Shown: positions 1 to 11,741, counted from the first letter of the stretch. The stretch: DNA of 41,090 nt from Circinella minor (GCA_016758965.1 JAEPRB010000311.1:1-41090), one strand, 5' to 3'. Translations and numbers: made by a program. The notes: generated by a model from the letters alone, not told the origin.

Positions 1-97
1 ATGCGCTACTTGTGGCAAACCATACATCGGGCAACGCCGAATGCACTTTATTACCATTTTCACTTGGGACGATCTCTATGAGACCTACCACCACTAA
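1..97 (+). CDS. Possible 3' end of a truncated upstream gene
   Basis: Frame 2 is open from base 2 to a TAA at 95-97 and encodes about 31 residues that start Cys-Ala-Thr-Cys-Gly and end Asp-Asp-Leu-Tyr-Glu-Thr-Tyr-His-His. The first 100 bases are clearly richer in G and C than the spacer that follows, which is what coding exons look like here. The other two forward frames are also open for 27 and 49 codons, so the frame choice is uncertain. No family is recognisable from so short a piece. It could equally be a decayed fragment or chance. Confidence 0.25.
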   Translation, partial: CATCGKPYIGQRRMHFITIFTWDDLYETYHH

Positions 98-421
98 ACG
101 ACGTTTTTTGATGGATTCCCTTGTCACTTGGATTGTATTCTTGATTGTGTAAAAACATGATTTTTGAAAACGGATTATGGAGATTAATAAGATTGGCTTT
201 ATCTATTTTTTTAAGAAAAAGAAGGTTGTATTTTGTAGGACTCCTCGCCTGTTAAATTTCCGCAGAATAAAACAAAGTAAAGTGATTGGATAAAATTGAT
301 CAGTGGATAACGTCAGACAAGCGAACAATACACCTGTAGCGTGAATATGAGAAAAAAAATTATGCAGAATAGTTTTTTCTTTCCTACTTAGTCAAACTTT
401 ATTTTTTTTTTCATAACCATC
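98..421. other. Intergenic spacer, AT-rich
   Basis: No open frame with coding character. An AATAAA hexamer near 266-271 could serve as a poly(A) signal for whatever ends upstream. Pyrimidine- and T-rich sequence at about 365-412 lies directly before the ATG at 422 and probably belongs to the promoter or leader of the next gene. Confidence 0.5.
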
Positions 422-1573
422 ATGGATTTTGAATCTCTATATCCTGGAGCTAAAGGTAAGTTATTATACTTGTTACAATGTTCAATCTACTAAAAGACGA
501 ATTCTTATAGAGTTGACTTCTTTTTTGAAAAATATCAAATCTCACCACTTTAACGCAATCTACTAAAAAAAACCAAATTCTTTTAGAGTTGACTTATTAT
601 ATTAAAAATGTTAAATCTCCTACTCTCACTGGTTTTGTAAAGAAAAATTCAAACCACATTGCCGAGTGGTCCTGCAGGATTTCTGCAGAGAATGGATTGC
701 AATTGTTTTCCGTTTGGAAAAAACGTTTTCTGAAACGCTGTCGAGAACTCGGAGAAAATTATGTGAAAAGGTAAAGTCGTTCGTAAACTGAATAATATTA
801 AAATTACTTATATGTATGTTATATGTTGTCAAAAGCAATAGTTCGTTTCAAGAAACAACCTGGAACAATTTTTATGAAGAAGTTGAACAATTGGTAATAA
901 TCACTTTGTTTTAGTACTTAAAACCTGTAATCAAAGCTGAAAGTATTCCTTTTTTTTAATTTTTTTTTCCCATAGGCAACAGTTCATCAAATTAGTCGTG
1001 TAGAAGGTTTAAGAGTTTTAGGACAAAGTATTAGGGATGTGTCAGCAAGTACAATTAATTCGATTCCAGAAGATGAAAACCAAGATTATTCTGAAAATAT
1101 ACTCAGTGAAGAACAAACAGCAGAAATTCTATTTCAAATATATTATAAGAAGGTAAGGGTTATTATAGTCTTTAATAAACTTTACATCTAAACACTGTTT
1201 TTTTTCAAATTAGTGTAAATCTGAGCAATTATCAAATGAAGACATGAATGTAATAAGAAGAACAATTAGTAGAACTGATAAATCTATGTATATGAAAGTA
1301 CTATCCTATGGAGCTGAAACTTTATTAAAAGAAAATTTGGACGCTAGTGACCATATGATAATTAAGTAAGTCCTATTAGTATTTTACTGCGTAAATAAAA
1401 GCTTATCCTTTTATTAGATCTTCTCTTTCAGGAATCGTAAACCTACTGCAGCCCGATTTGTATGATAATTTTAAATCTATATTTACTACAAATGAATTTG
1501 AAGAACTGGAAAAAAATGATTTTAACCTTCCCGCAAGGGATGATATTGTTCTGATTGATGACTTAAAAAAGTA

Positions 1574-1606
<33 letters not shown>

Positions 1607-2772
1607 AAAGAAACTTAATGATGTATTTAACTAACCTTTATATTGATAAAGCAAAAATATTGATGAAATGATCAATACGATTAATTTACAGAAATACAAT
1701 ATTAGCATAGCAGGAAAAAGAAATACCGACCAATATAAAATACTAGAAGTTTTAGAAGAAGTGTAAGTTACAAAAAGTTTAACAGTAAAATCAATTAATA
1801 AACACCGTTTCTTTTTTATAGTATATCAAATTTCGATGATGGAAACGATGATTTAAAAAGTGAAACAGCAGTATATAGAAAGTGTGCAAACGTATTAGAC
1901 ATTATACTAAGAGGAACAAAACTTGTACTTATCGAGTAAGTTTTTTTTAAAAAAGTTTTTTTTTTTTTTTTTCAATTTTTGTTTAAGCAAGAAAGACTTA
2001 TTCTTTTTGATATTCTTGAAGCGGTGAAAACGTTTCAGAATGCTCAAAAACAGAACTCGAAATAATGACAGATATTGTCAATAACAAACAATTATGTGCA
2101 ACAACATCATCATCATACTCATATGGAAGAAAAGTAGATTTAATAATTGCAACATTCTATAATGGAGTCAAATATGAACTATCATCAAACGAATGGAAAA
2201 AAGAAAAGAGTCCTGACACATTAATCAAGAAGCAACAATGCAAAAATTTACGAACAAATGCTTCAATTCTGAAAAATATAATGAAAAACAATAAAGACGG
2301 CTCTAAATACATTTTGTCAATGGACTGGTTTGGTATGATCATTATCTTTCAGTAAAAATCCGCTACGTATACTAATATATTATAATCTAATTTATAGGCT
2401 ACACTGGATACATTTACACTTTAAAGTTTGTTGATGGATTGTTTGTTGCAAATATTTATGATACATTACAGATTCCAAGAAACACTATTCAATTAAAAAA
2501 ATTCAAGTCAACTTTAACAACTCTATTTATTTGGAAGGTAACCATTTACTAACATATAATATTAATCGTAAAACATTAATAACGAACTTTATTTTTCATA
2601 GGATTTTTTGGTCAGTTTGAAAGATGAAATTACGACAGTGGCAGACTCTTTGCAAACTAGAGATCGTCTGAGAGGTATCATAAGAAGACGCGATGCTGAC
2701 GAAACGATTTTTAAAATGCCACCTACCCTCTTTTCGCCGAAACTAGGCAAAAGAAAGCTCAATGAAGAATAA
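422..2772 (+). CDS. Unnamed fungal family protein with PD-(D/E)XK nuclease-like C-terminal region
   Basis: Eleven exons: 422-455, 587-770, 842-893, 976-1152, 1214-1365, 1418-1570, 1652-1762, 1822-1935, 2022-2332, 2398-2537, 2602-2772; all joins stay in frame and give about 532 residues. The N-terminal two thirds are acidic and probably helical, with no named domain. The C-terminal part has Gly-Arg-Lys-Val-Asp at 361-365, then a short strand and Glu-Leu-Ser-Ser-Asn-Glu-Trp-Lys at 378-385, followed by a helix starting with Gln-Gln-Cys-Lys-Asn. The spacing Asp...Glu-x-Lys is the signature of the PD-(D/E)XK nuclease fold. From memory it resembles a highly multiplied, uncharacterised Mucorales family; this is recollection, not a search. 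The tail is basic (RRRDAD, KLGKRKLNEE), which would suit nuclear import. Function unknown. Exon 3 could also start at 836, adding two codons. Confidence 0.75.
483..632 (+). repeat. Imperfect tandem duplication spanning an intron 3' end and exon start
   Basis: A unit starting CAATCTACTAAAA at 483 recurs at 556. Each copy holds a branch-point-like CTAA, the acceptor (TATAG at 506-510, TTTAG at 582-586), the same exon start AGTTGACTT, and related downstream codons (Leu-Thr-Ser-Phe-Leu-Lys-Asn against Leu-Thr-Tyr-Tyr-Ile-Lys-Asn). Only the second acceptor leads into a long open frame; the first reaches a stop codon about 17 codons later. Confidence 0.8.
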
Positions 2773-3083
2773 TTTTTTTTTTTCATTTTTACTTTTTTTC
2801 TATTTTTTTTTTATTTATGATACCGTTCTTTAATAATATATCTTTTCATGAATAAAAAGGATAATCATCAATTGCTGTTAAAATAACAATGTGGAAATAT
2901 TAAAAAAGCTATCACAAAAAAAACTCAGGGTTTCAGTGAAAAGAAATGGTAATATAATTTTCCTTTTCCCCCGGTGAAATATATCGGAGCCAATGAATTA
3001 GCATGGGCTTTTTGGGGGATGGTTTATAAAGGGTTTATTTAAACAATTTTCTGTGGGAAATCTATGCACTTCATTTTTATCTT
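2773..3083 (+). promoter_or_regulatory. Promoter region of the PPxY arrestin gene (CCAAT and TATA boxes)
   Basis: This 311-bp spacer lies between two genes on the same strand. It has a CCAAT box at 2990-2994 and a good TATAAA at 3025-3030, 54 bp before the ATG at 3084. That is normal core-promoter spacing for a fungal gene with a short leader. The 5' part (2773-2870) is T-rich, with an AATAAA at 2851-2856 that probably ends the preceding transcript. Confidence 0.5.
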
Positions 3084-5223
3084 ATGGCAAGTTTACTCTC
3101 AAGTGCAGCAGCACAAGTGACTACTCGCCACCGTGCCTCTTCTTCTGCTTCTTCTTTAGCAGCACCTCCAACTCCTCAACATACAAATCATCCAAGTCAC
3201 CCTCCTCCTGTTCCAACCAATACAAATAGTTCGAATCGTACACGTTCAGGATCTCAGTCAAGTACTTCACAAACACCATTTTCTACGAGTGCTCCGTCAT
3301 TTAGTAATCTTTTTCATTCAGGTGATCGAAATTCAAGACATTTATCAGTTGATTCTGAACAAAGTAATGAAAATAATAGTTCAAATACTACTTTACCTCA
3401 AGTAACAAGTCTTTCTATTGAATTTGAAGGTGGAACACATGTCATTGTTAGACCTAATCGTGTTGTTCGAGGTTTGTTTTATTTTATTTTATTCTTTTTT
3501 ATAAAAAAAAAAAAATGAATAGTATATACTAATAATAAATTAGGAAAAGTAATTTTAAATGCTGCTGAAAGAATGCATGTCACACGAATTCGTATCAAGG
3601 TAAACAAAAAAAAAAAAAAAAAAAAATTAATATAATTTCTTATAACATCAAATTAACTTTTTTATTTTTTTTACACAAAAGTTTCGAGCAGAAGAATCTG
3701 CAATGGTTAAAGTAGAAGAAGGTGGTGGTGATAGTAGAGGAGAATGGATACATCAAGAAATTACTACATTTTTTGAAACAGATTGGAAACTTTGGGGAAA
3801 TGATACTAGTAGTAAGTAGTAATTTTGAATCATTTATTAAAAGAAAGAAAGAAAGAAAGATATTTATTTTATTTTATTTTATTTTAGATTATTCACAATC
3901 TGGATGGGATGATTTAGAAGCAGGCCATTATGAATTTCCTTTTGCTTTAAAGGTATGTTGTTTTTTTTTTTGGCATGATCAACTACTGTCGGTTAAATAA
4001 CTTACCCGTGTTCGGGGAGAAAAAAAAAAGGAAACTGATGATGTAATAATAAAAAATAATAGTTTCCAAATGTTAATTATCCACCTTCTATGGAAGAACC
4101 ATCAGGATTTGCTATTCGATATATTTGGACAGCTCAAGCAGATGGTCCTGCTCTTCAATCAGGAACAAAAAGTCGTGAATATATTACACCTTATAGACCT
4201 ATCATTATTTCTACACCAGGTAAAAAAAAAAAAATAATAAGGTTACACAGCATGAGTCAATTTTTTTTTTTTTAATTAGATGAATAATTAAGACTCATCC
4301 CATCTTAAAAAAAAAAAAAAAAAAATCAATAGATAAAGAATGGGTATACAAATCAACCTTAATGAAGGATAAAAAACATGCCATTGCAGAAGTACAAGCA
4401 AAATTATATAAACAATCTTATTGTCCAGGTAAAAAATTATATATATATCAATTATATTTAAAAAAAAAAATATTATGACTGATTTTTTTTTTTTTATTTT
4501 GAAATAGATGAACCATTTGAAATGCAACTTAATTTAACATCACTTCATGCAGATGCAAAAATTTTATCTATTGATTATAAATTTCGTAAACATCATGAAG
4601 GTAAAATGTTAGTACAACAAGGAACTGCTTTTAGAGAACATATACGAACAGTAATTCATGGCAGTGTACCTATCTCTTCTACTTCATCCAATTCATCTCT
4701 TATTTCTGAAACTGTTCGCTTTGATGTGCCAACTCGACTTGTTTCTCCTTCTTTTACAACACGTCATACTCGAGTTCATTATGGTTTACAATTTATTATT
4801 ACTATTGAACAAGGACATTTATTCAAGAATAATCATATAGTAGATTTTAGTATTCCACTTATTATAGCCAATTTACCACATGATCATTTATTACGTATTC
4901 CTGATTTGACAGCTATTCAAAATTATCGAGATTCAAAAGAATGTCCTTTATTTTTTGATTCAGGATTAGATGAACCACCTGAACCACAAGGGTTACCTAG
5001 TGATTTATTAGGACCTTTGACAGCTGCTTTGATACCATCTCCACCCCAAAATGAAGAACCACCTAGTTATTTTAGTTTACCTAATTTACCACCTCAATTG
5101 GAATTACGTAAAGAAAGAAAAGAACGCACTGTTTATTTAACTCGACCTGCAAAAGGTGCTTATCATGCAGGAGAAATAATGGAAGCAGCTATTATACCAG
5201 GTTTATTTGATGAAGACTGGTAA
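3084..5223 (+). CDS. Alpha-arrestin (ART/Rog3-like) with PPxY motif
   Basis: Seven exons: 3084-3471, 3544-3599, 3682-3811, 3888-3952, 4063-4219, 4333-4428, 4508-5223; about 535 residues. Residues 1-110 are a Ser/Thr/Pro-rich, probably disordered and phosphorylatable tail. An arrestin-N fold follows (SLSIEFEGGTHVIVRPNRVV, then strands up to GHYEFPFALKFP and FAIRYIWTAQADG). The arrestin-C fold runs from about residue 280 to 430 (DEPFEMQLNLTSLHADAKIL; RHTRVHYGLQFIITIEQGHL). Pro-Pro-Ser-Tyr at 482-485 is a PPxY ligand for the WW domains of Rsp5/Nedd4 ubiquitin ligases. Family role: adaptor that brings the ligase to plasma-membrane transporters for endocytosis. The next gene downstream on the same strand is a transporter, but no direct link is shown. 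The start ATG is the first in frame after the TATA box. Confidence 0.9.
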
Positions 5224-5798
5224 AAAAAAAAAAAAAAAAAAAAACTTTATAGAAAAAAAAAATACCATTTTAATTATTATTATTATTATTATTACTTTAA
5301 TTATAAATTTTTGTTGTTATCCATCTTTTTCTCTCTTTTATTCATTTCTATTCAATGTGTAACGTTGCTGCTATTTTATCCTTTTTTCGGTGAATTTGCT
5401 TACAAAGAGTAATATCCTTTTCCCTTTTTCTCACCCTACAAAACTTGACATAGTTTTTTTTGTATATTTTTGATATGAATGGAATAACTTTTTTGTTGAT
5501 GAATAAAAAAGTGGGATCAAATTATGTATTGGTAAATAAAAAAATCTTTTCTTTTTTTTTTTTATAGATTCAGATAAAATGTATATACAGTAAATGCAAG
5601 TAAAGCAGGATGATGTATCATGCATATCCTTTAAGGAGGGCGTGTGTGTGTGTGTAAAATTGTACAAACTCTAAATCAGGAGAAATAAAAAAAAAATCAG
5701 ATCCGGAAAATAAAACCATCTCTTTTTTCTTTACTTTTTTTTTTTGTTTTTATCCTATTTTAGTATATTTATTTATTTTTATTTAATTATATTAAATA
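5224..5798. other. Spacer with simple repeats and probable poly(A) region
   Basis: A-rich tracts directly after the stop, an (ATT)n run at 5274-5293, and a (GT)n run at 5641-5655. The last 80 bases before the ATG at 5799 are T-rich and then AT-rich, as in other leaders in this window. No gene or structured RNA seen. Confidence 0.5.
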
Positions 5799-8134
5799 AT
5801 GACAACAAACGAAAAAACACAAGTAGTAGAAGATGAATCAACAACAACTAATACCAATATAGAGAAATCGAATGGAGTTGTGGGTATAAAAGAAAATTTT
5901 CCAACTCCTTCTATCTTGGAAATGAGTGAAGATGAACGTAAAATGATTGAAAAACGTCTTGTTCGTAAAATTGATTTGAGGTACGTATAATAATAATAAC
6001 AATAGTAATCAAGGAACCTGTTCGTTTTAAAGTACGTAGTATGTTTCTTTGAGAAGAAGGAAAAGAAGAAATTTAAAGAAAAAAATGGTTCTTTTTATAG
6101 AGTCATTCCTTGGGTAGCATTATTATATCTGATGCTCAGTTTGGATCGAAATAATATTGGTAATGCAAGATTAGGTAGTCTTGAAAAAGATTTGAATTTA
6201 GTAGGAAATGAATATTATACTGCTTTAACCATTTTTTTTGCAGGTAAAAAGTTATTTTTATTTATTTCTTCATAATCAAAATGAATGAATGATGATTTTG
6301 TAATTAATATTGAGATATTATAAATATATTTATTACTCTTACATAGGATATGTCATCTTTCATATTCCTTCAAATTTAATGGTCAAATGGTACGAAATTA
6401 TAAAGTGATAATGTGGTCAGTACGTAGAACAAAAAAAAAAAAAATTAAATAATCAATTAATTTATTAGGCTCTTACCATCACGATGGATTTCATCTACTA
6501 TGATATTATGGGGTATTTGTTCAATTTGGTATGTATAAAAACTAACTAACTTTTTGCCAATTTACGTCCCATTTCATAATAAAGTAATTTTATCTTTATA
6601 TTTGTTTTGTTATTATGATTAGTCAATCGGTAGTACATAATGCTTCAGGATTAATCGCTTGTCGATTTTGGCTTGGTGCATTTGAGGTATGTTCTATATC
6701 AAAACCCCCCTTTCTGTTTATATATATATATATATTAAAATAAATCGATCTTTTTTTTTTAGACTGGTGTAGGTCCCTCAACTCCATTGTTTTTATCTTT
6801 TTGGTATCAACGTGAAGAATTGGCATCCCGTGTAAGTTAATTTTATAAAAGACCTTCTCTTTAATTTATATGAAATAACTTATTACTTTTTTCGACTTAT
6901 TAATTATATATAGGTTGCATTATATTTTGGTTCATCTACAGTAGCAGGCGCATTTTCTGGAGCTATTGCCTATGCTGTACTTGGTAATCTTGATGGAGAT
7001 CATGGTATTGCAGGATGGAGGTAAATAATTTTCTACTACGGATGTATCTTGATATATATATATATATAAAAGATAAAACTAAAATGTAATTATAATTTAG
7101 ATGGTTATTTATTATTGAAGCAGCACCCACAATTTTATTTGGTTTAATGAGTTTTTTTATTTTACCTAACCTGTAAAGTCCATTTTTTTTTTGTGTGTGT
7201 GTGTGATGTATTGATCTTTTGATATATCATGCGGGATACAAGTTTAAATTTAACTAACAACAACATCAAAATGTTATTATTTATTCAATTTATTGTATAT
7301 GTAAAAACAAAAGCCCAGAGACTGTGGGAAATCGTTGGTTGACACCCGAAGAAAAAGCAGTAGCTATTGAACGAACTCGTAAAAGTGGAAACACCGATAA
7401 TAAACCATTTGATAAAAATCAATTTATTGGTGCTATTGTTGATTATCGTAACTGGTTGGCATGTGAGTATCGTTTAATCATCTTTTTATTATTATATAAT
7501 GCATAATGATATATTATATATATCTTTACTTGCTGCTAGTATTCTATTTTACGTACGTACATTGAATTCATATTATTATTATTATTATTATTACTATTTG
7601 CATATTTTATGATCTTATATAGTCATCATTTATATTGGTCTAAACGTGTCTTTGGCAAGTTATTCAGTTTTCCTTCCAACAATTATTCGTGATTTAGGAT
7701 TTAGTGCTTTAAATGCTCAATTATTATCCATCCCTCCTTATGTAGCAGCATGTGCTCTTGTTTTTGTAAGTTATATAATAGTTACAAACTATACGTATTT
7801 GGAAATCCTTCCAAAATGACTTTATTATTTAAAAAAGATAATATTTCTTACTCATTTTTTTTTAATAATAATTATAGATTGTTTCTTGGAATTCAGATCG
7901 AACACTTCAACGCGGTTATCATGTTGCTTCGGTTTCTGCTCTTGCCATTATTGGTTATATCTTCTTACTTGCAACTGAAAATGTGGGTGTCCGATATGCT
8001 GGTGCTGTATTAGTAGCATGTGGAATTTATCCTATTATTCCTCTTGTATGTGTTTGTATTTCTTGCATATAAAACATAACTCTTTTTTTTTCTGTTTATA
8101 ACTAAAATATGTATTATTTTATTTGAATCCCTCA

Positions 8135-8181
<47 letters not shown>

Positions 8182-8589
8182 ACACTTTCTTGGGTATCCA
8201 ATAATAATTTAGGGCATACAAAACGTGGTGTAGCCATTGCAAGTACTAGTTTATGTGGACAATGTTTTAGCATGTTGGGAACTCAGGTAATATATATATA
8301 TATAATAACTAACAAACAAATAATAATATTTATTTATTTATTTTCAATTGTACGTCCACAGATTTACAAAACTGAAGATGGTCCTCGTTATGTTCGAGGT
8401 CATGCCGTTTGTTTAGTTTTTATGATTTTGGCTGGTATTTCTGCAATGACACTTCGAATCTTACTTAAGCGAGAAAATGATCGTCGTGATAAAGAATATG
8501 GTGTTTCTGATTCTATTGATTTAAGTGAAGATGTTGATAGTGAAGAAAGATTATATGAAAAAAATCCCAAGTTTAGATATGCTTTGTAA
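5799..8589 (+). CDS. MFS transporter, anion:cation symporter family (Dal5/allantoate permease type)
   Basis: Thirteen exons: 5799-5980, 6101-6243, 6347-6389, 6469-6528, 6623-6686, 6763-6831, 6914-7020, 7101-7172, 7314-7462, 7623-7765, 7878-8045, 8182-8286, 8362-8589; about 510 residues, usual for the family. A soluble N-terminus precedes KRLVRKIDLRVIPWVALLYL, the standard entry of ACS-family permeases into helix 1, then the signature LDRNNIGNARL. Further landmarks are GLIACRFWLGAFETGVGPS (helix 4 region), the central loop LPETVGNRWLTPEEKAVAIE, and SNNNLGHTKRGVAIAST in the C-terminal half. The family moves organic anions such as allantoate, ureidosuccinate, nicotinate, pantothenate or peptides with protons across the plasma membrane; the substrate cannot be told from sequence alone. 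The acidic C-terminal tail (IDLSEDVDSEE) is typical of regulated fungal permeases. Confidence 0.93.
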
Positions 8590-9281
8590 TAATATTTTAC
8601 TAATTATTATTTTTTTACTACGTACTATTAACAAAAACTTTTATTTATTTATTATAATTAATAATAATAATAATACTATTATTTATTCTTATTTTCTTAA
8701 TCCACCTATTAAAATTATAATTGTACTTTTAAAAATGCGAGTGATAGAAGAAGAAAAAAAAAAACTGTTGAATGCTAGAATTTATAAACCAATTTATTAT
8801 CCTTTTTTTTTTTTTTTTGATGATTTAGTATCGATTGATAATGCATTTACGTAGTAATGATAAATAAAAAAAAAGTTTCAATTACGTACGTACCAGTAGT
8901 ATCAAATTAATTATGAATTTATTCAGGCCAGAAATGATTTATTATTTCACAACTTGTGATAAAACAGTCCTTCTCTCTCTATCCATTTTATAACATAAAT
9001 TAGTTCTATACGTATTATTTGTTGTAGAACTCGTTGTTTGAGTATCAAAGTGTAAGAGAACAAAAAAGTAATTCTGATGCATAACAACTATTTCTTCTTT
9101 TTAATAAGGTGATCAAACTTATGTGTGATATTTTATAATATTGTACACCTGGCGGCATAATCCGGAAAAATAGGTTATTTAACTATGCTATGTATTTTTT
9201 GTTGACGAACTATCTTTTTTTTTTCTGCTTCTAATTGATATACACATCACTTTCTGATGCAATACATGCTATTTTTCTCTC

Positions 9282-9295
9282 ATTCCCATGGTAAC
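9282..9295 (+). promoter_or_regulatory. RFX X-box-like motif
   Basis: ATTCCCATGGTAAC matches the X-box GTTNCCATGGYAAC at all but the first position. It lies about 600 bp upstream of the PP4 catalytic subunit ATG. Binding by an RFX factor is an inference. Confidence 0.35.
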
Positions 9296-9539
9296 AAAAT
9301 ATATATTGAAAATAAAAGGTGCATCGAAATACTATCACTTAACGTAAAAAAAAAAAAAAAAAATTGTTAGAAATGAATAAATAAAAACTTGCATAATTTT
9401 TTTTTCTTTTGAAATGACTTTTGTTTGAATTGCACCTTCAAAGCTATATATATATATATAAATAGTAATAATTTGAGCACAATATGTCAACAGAAACTGG
9501 AAAAAAAGAAAAAAAGCTGTATTCCTTGTGTAACATGGA

Positions 9540-9553
9540 GTTACCATGACAAC
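9540..9553 (+). promoter_or_regulatory. RFX X-box-like motif
   Basis: GTTACCATGACAAC matches the X-box consensus at 13 of 14 positions (A for G at position 10). It lies about 340 bp before the PP4 ATG. Confidence 0.38.
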
Positions 9554-9569
9554 TGAGGAAAAGAAAACT

Positions 9570-9602
<33 letters not shown>
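9570..9602. repeat. Poly(T) tract of about 33 nt
   Basis: An uninterrupted T run, the longest homopolymer in the window. Such a run is length-unstable, and its exact length in the assembly should not be trusted. Confidence 0.9.
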
Positions 9603-9605
<3 letters not shown>

Positions 9606-9797
9606 ATGGATAATCTAAAAAACTGATAAATGAATAAAAAGTATCATCTTATATTAAATAATAACAAGTTATTTATATATAACTATATATATAGTTCTTA
9701 TCATATATTATTAATCCATTTCTCTCAATTTCAAAAGAGACAAAAAAAAAAACGTCTAAAAAAGGAAAGAAAATAGTGGAACGGGGAAACCTTTTTT

Positions 9798-9800
<3 letters not shown>

Positions 9801-9836
<36 letters not shown>
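9801..9836. repeat. (CT)n microsatellite
   Basis: About 17 perfect CT units flanked by T tracts, within 60-90 bp of the PP4 start codon. CT-rich leaders are common before fungal start codons, so part of it may lie in the 5' leader. Confidence 0.9.
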
Positions 9837-9846
<10 letters not shown>

Positions 9847-9891
9847 CTTTTTTTTTTTTATTTTATAAAAAAAAAAGACCACTGTAGATCA

Positions 9892-10024
9892 ATGGGACAA
9901 CTTGATCGGTATTAAATATATTTATAATTTTACTTTTTTTTTTTTTATCATTATTAAAAAATAAAATAATATTACTTTTTATTTATTTAGATCTTTTTAT
10001 TTATTATTTATTTATTAACAATTG

Positions 10025-10058
<34 letters not shown>

Positions 10059-11741
10059 TATTAAAATAATAAAGACAACTCGAGCAATTACGGCAAGGAG
10101 AAATTATCTCGGAACAAGAAGTGAAAGAATTATGCCAAAAAGCAAGAGAAATTCTTGTTGAAGAAAGTAATGTTCAACGTGTCGATGCCCCAGTAACGGT
10201 AATAAAAAAAAATAATTGTGTATATAATGAAATAAAGAATATATATATAACTCATCTTTATAATTTCCTTTTGGGATGTAATAATATAGATCTGTGGCGA
10301 TATTCATGGTATATATTACTTGTAAAAAAAAAAAAAAAAGAAAACAACGATGGATGTACGGGATATATTTAATCTTATTTATCATTCATATTATTATTAG
10401 GTCAATTTCATGATTTAAAAGAATTATTTTCAGTAGGTGGTGAATGTCCAGATACAAACTACTTGTTTATGGGTAAGATATTGAAAGGGAACAAAAAAGA
10501 AACTGCTCTTGCCCCCCCCCCTTCCCTCCCCCATGATTTAAAACTAATATTTTCCTACAATAACTTTTTTTAGGCGATTTTGTTGATCGTGGATTTTATT
10601 CAGTAGAAACATTTTTACTCTTATTAGCATTAAAAGTACGTTATCCTGATCGAATAACACTTATTCGAGGAAATCATGAAAGTCGACAAATTACACAAGT
10701 TTATGGATTTTATGAAGAATGTATTCGTAAATATGGTTCAGCCAATGTATGGCGATATTGTTGTGAAATCTTTGATTATCTTAGTTTAAGTGCTATCATT
10801 GATGATAAAATCTTTTGCGTTCATGGAGGTTTATCACCAAGTATAACAACATTAGATCAAGTAAAATATCATTTTAAAGAGAGAGAGAGAGAGAGAGTCG
10901 TGGGGGAAATATAAAAAAAGATGGGGATTAAAGGAAAATATTGAATTATTTTTTATATAATGATATAGATTAGAACAATTGATCGAAAACAAGAAGTTCC
11001 ACATGATGGTGCAATGTGTGACCTATTATGGTCAGACCCTGATGGTAAATAAATGGAAAGATATCATTATTTGATATTGGGATTTGGGGAAGTGAGAAAT
11101 GTATTTCTTTAATTTTTATTTTATTTTTGAATAGAAATTGAGGGTTGGGGATATAGTCCCCGAGGTGCAGGTTATTTATTTGGAGGCGATGTTGTACAAC
11201 GGGTAAAGTTAATCATTTTTTTTTTTTAAAAAAAAGAAAAAAGATATATATATATATTTATATATATTTATAATGATGAACTAAATAAATATATATATGT
11301 GTGTGTGTGGGGGGTTGGGTTGGGTTATATTAGTTTTTACACACAAACAATCTGGAATTGATTGCACGAGCACACCAGCTGGTCATGGAAGGCTATAAAT
11401 TGATGTTTAACGATACAATTGTTACAGTATGGTCTGCACCCAATTATTGTTACAGGTAAATATATATTATATTCCCTATTAGAGATAATAAGAACAAAAG
11501 ATTAACCTTTTTTTTTTAGATGTGGTAATATTGCTGCAATATTAAAATTAGATGATAGTTTGAATCGAGAATATAAAATATTTGATGCTGCACCACAGGT
11601 AAATAAAATAAAATAAAAAAGAGTCTTTTATTTAATGGGTTAATAATAAATCAAATAATATTCTAATTTAAAAATAAAATAAAATAGCAGGACAACCGAG
11701 GAATTATGGTGAAAAAATCTTTACCGGATTACTTTTTGTAA
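9892..11741 (+). CDS. PPH3: Serine/threonine protein phosphatase 4 catalytic subunit (PP4C/Pph3)
   Basis: Ten exons: 9892-9908, 10075-10198, 10290-10308, 10401-10472, 10574-10860, 10969-11044, 11135-11202, 11334-11455, 11520-11598, 11691-11741; 304 residues, against about 307 for animal PP4C. All PPP-family metal-site motifs are present: GDIHG (residues 50-54), GDFVDRG, RGNHE, HGGLSPS, and the [11 protein letters not shown] loop. PP4 rather than PP2A or PP6 is indicated by [38 protein letters not shown] and [12 protein letters not shown]. The C-terminus Asp-Tyr-Phe-Leu is the carboxymethylation tail. Family role: dephosphorylates gamma-H2A and Rad53-type targets in recovery from DNA damage, with regulatory subunits of the Psy2/Psy4 type. 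Exons 1 and 3 are only 17 and 19 nt. The last intron ends in TAGCAG, so an extra Gln codon is possible. Confidence 0.95.

Larger units (their letters stand above)
8590..9891. other. 1.3-kb intergenic region with microsatellites and X-box-like motifs
   Basis: No convincing gene. It contains poly(T) at 9570-9602, a (CT)n run at 9801-9836 and several (TA)n tracts. Two motifs close to the RFX X-box consensus GTTNCCATGGYAAC occur at 9282-9295 and 9540-9553, in the region upstream of the PP4 gene. Short open frames here are low complexity and read through the simple repeats. Confidence 0.6.

Noticed and set aside
9060..9280. Two TTCTGATGCA stretches (near 9072 and 9252) considered as box C/D snoRNA parts
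   Set aside because: No paired D box at the right distance and no terminal stem; similarity between the two is short.
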